Shown here: positions 4,910-6,064 of the stretch, in pieces
Layout of the letters: each line of letters starts with the position of its first letter
Position numbering within the stretch: the first letter of the stretch is position 1
Assembly: GCA_937885175.1 (NCBI GenBank)
Contig: CAKZZO010000043.1
Coordinates: 1-6,064, forward strand
DNA from: an uncultured Treponema sp.
Lineage (GTDB): Bacteria > Spirochaetota > Spirochaetia > Treponematales > Treponemataceae
Length of the DNA: 6,064 bases
Direction: 5' to 3'
The notes under the pieces: model-generated
The model's input: the letters and a program-made list of their open reading frames with translations, nothing else
Databases searched by the model: none
Told to the model about the DNA's origin: nothing
Position numbers and translations under genes: made by a program

Positions 4910-4939
4910 ATTATATCAGAAAATCGCTTTTTTCGTCAA
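4910..4939 (-). promoter_or_regulatory. Strong sigma-70 promoter of the tRNA gene
   Basis: On the minus strand TTGACG (4939-4934) precedes a perfect TATAAT (4915-4910) by 18 bases. The -10 is also extended (TGATATAAT). Transcription would start near 4903, leaving a leader of about six bases before the mature tRNA 5' end at 4897. Confidence 0.85.
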
Positions 4940-5028
4940 TAAGTAGTTGTATAGTAAAACTAAAATTAGACTATAAAGGTATTTAGAAGATGAGAAAATC
5001 GATTGATAAAAAACTTTCCACCTTCTCT

Positions 5029-6064
5029 CTATTCTCTAGCTACTGAATCATGCATTTTGATTTCATGAATCTGTTCTACAAGATGTCTGTTAGCTTGAGG
5101 ATTGTTTACATCATAAAACCAGTTATGATTAAAGCTATTTATTGCACCATTGTTTCCTGATGCACCAATTACCAAACTATGGAAGTTTGTATTATTCTCT
5201 TGGGCTGACTCTATTTGTGTCTTTATGTCGTTATCCAATGACTGCATTACAAAGTCAGATATCATCAGAACATCAGCATTTTTCCATTCGTTTTCTGAAA
5301 GCATTTTTACAGCATGTTTAAGTGCTGGTGTTGCATCTGTTCCACCATGAAATGACATTCTAAGAAATTGAACAAGTTTACCAATAGGATTATTAGAAAA
5401 ATCCGTCAAATCAAGAGTTTCAATGCTTGTTGAGAATGAAATCAGGTAACACTTTCTTTCTTCCTCAATAGCTATCTTTGAGAGTGCAAAGGTTATAGTC
5501 TTTGCAATATTCTCTGGAGTACCATGCATTGAGCCACTTGTATCTACGCAGATAATTATCGGACCTTTGGGCTCTTTCTTTTCTACAGTTGTTTCCTCTT
5601 TTTCTTTTGATTCTTCTTGTTCTTCTTCCATTCGCTGATAGTCATACGATAAGAGTTGTTTCTGTGCGAACTTCAATTGAAAAAGTTTGCTTGCAGCTGG
5701 ATTATTCATTAAAGATAATTCACTTGGTAAAACAGAGGAAATATCATTGGAAAAACGAAGACCATTTATTTCACCTTTATAAGCATGTTTTGGCTGCCAA
5801 CTAGATTTTATAACTACTTTATCGCGTAGTTCTTTTTCATAAGATATTTGTGCACGGCTCTGCTTTCCTAAAAGGTCAGCAAGTTCTTTTAATGATTCAT
5901 CATTTTCAAGGAGTTTTGCATAAGTGTCTAAAATTTCAAATCCGCTTGTTTCAAAAGTTCCTTCACTTAAATCCCACAATCGTCCGAGATTCTTGATAAA
6001 AGGCATCAGGAGACTTTCAAGTTTCATAAACTTATAGATTTTTGAATAAAGCTTTTCTAAGAAT
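5029..6064 (-). CDS. viaA: ViaA-type VWA domain protein, N-terminus cut by window edge
   Basis: The 344 visible residues match the C-terminal part of ViaA, the von Willebrand A partner of the MoxR-type AAA+ ATPase RavA. In E. coli the pair acts as a cytoplasmic chaperone-like complex linked to respiratory complexes and aminoglycoside sensitivity. Numbering from the internal Met at 6027, GRLWDLS is at 15-21 and a highly charged Glu/Lys linker at about 132-155. The VWA domain follows, with MIDAS residues in DTSGSM (162-167), Thr230 in FHGGTD and Asp258 in MISDF. The HNWFYDV near the end mirrors the ViaA C-terminus. The frame stays open from 6027 to the edge without a stop, and E. coli ViaA has about 483 residues, so that Met is internal and roughly 140 residues lie outside. 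RavA would be expected upstream, beyond 6064. No convincing terminator follows the stop. Confidence 0.88.
   Translation of the reverse strand, partial: FLEKLYSKIYKFMKLESLLMPFIKNLGRLWDLSEGTFETSGFEILDTYAKLLENDESLKELADLLGKQSRAQISYEKELRDKVVIKSSWQPKHAYKGEINGLRFSNDISSVLPSELSLMNNPAASKLFQLKFAQKQLLSYDYQRMEEEQEESKEKEETTVEKKEPKGPIIICVDTSGSMHGTPENIAKTITFALSKIAIEEERKCYLISFSTSIETLDLTDFSNNPIGKLVQFLRMSFHGGTDATPALKHAVKMLSENEWKNADVLMISDFVMQSLDNDIKTQIESAQENNTNFHSLVIGASGNNGAINSFNHNWFYDVNNPQANRHLVEQIHEIKMHDSVARE

Noticed and set aside
4636..4986. Open frames on both strands across the tandem repeats and tRNA
   Set aside because: They run through a terminator, a 67-bp repeat whose period is not a multiple of three, or the tRNA itself, and have no family features.
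5150..5804. Plus-strand open frames within the ViaA-type gene
   Set aside because: They lie antisense to a clear VWA domain; one is hydrophobic only because it mirrors the charged Glu/Lys linker.

Overview
The window looks like chromosomal DNA from a spirochaete, most likely a gut or rumen Treponema-type bacterium. This rests on overall impression: an AT-rich accessory background, serC and serA of higher GC with many C- and G-ending third positions, and short GC-rich palindromic elements between genes. It is an inference and was not checked by any search.

Left part (1-900, minus strand): the N-terminal two thirds or so of a DNA cytosine-5 methyltransferase that runs off the left edge, preceded by a tightly coupled 88-residue ORF of unknown function. 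A divergent intergenic region (901-1220) holds candidate promoters on both strands and a GC-rich self-complementary element of about 97 bp.

Left-centre (1221-1938, plus strand): a two-gene HEPN/MNT toxin-antitoxin module. The small nucleotidyltransferase antitoxin (MntA-like) overlaps the HEPN RNase toxin (HepT-like). The toxin has the RX4HXY motif whose tyrosine is the AMPylation target in characterised pairs. The antitoxin gene has an extended -10 so close to its ATG that its mRNA may be leaderless.

Centre (1939-4686, plus strand): a 379-bp gene-free leader with two candidate promoters, a perfect TGTGA-N6-TCACA palindrome and three successive GC-rich hairpins. It is followed by serC and serA, the first two steps of serine synthesis from 3-phosphoglycerate, in a compact operon ended by a bidirectional rho-independent terminator.

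Right part (4693-6064, minus strand): two tandem 67-bp repeats that begin exactly at the 3' end of a CAT-anticodon tRNA gene (probably tRNA-Ile2) and copy its last acceptor-stem bases. Upstream is a very good tRNA promoter, then the C-terminal part of a ViaA-type VWA protein that is open to the right edge. Its AAA+ partner RavA would be expected beyond that edge.

The parts work largely independently: a defence-type methyltransferase and a toxin-antitoxin module on one side, and housekeeping serine synthesis, a tRNA and a ViaA homologue on the other. The least explained material is the set of structured GC-rich elements at 1071-1167, 2194-2300 and 4693-4826.
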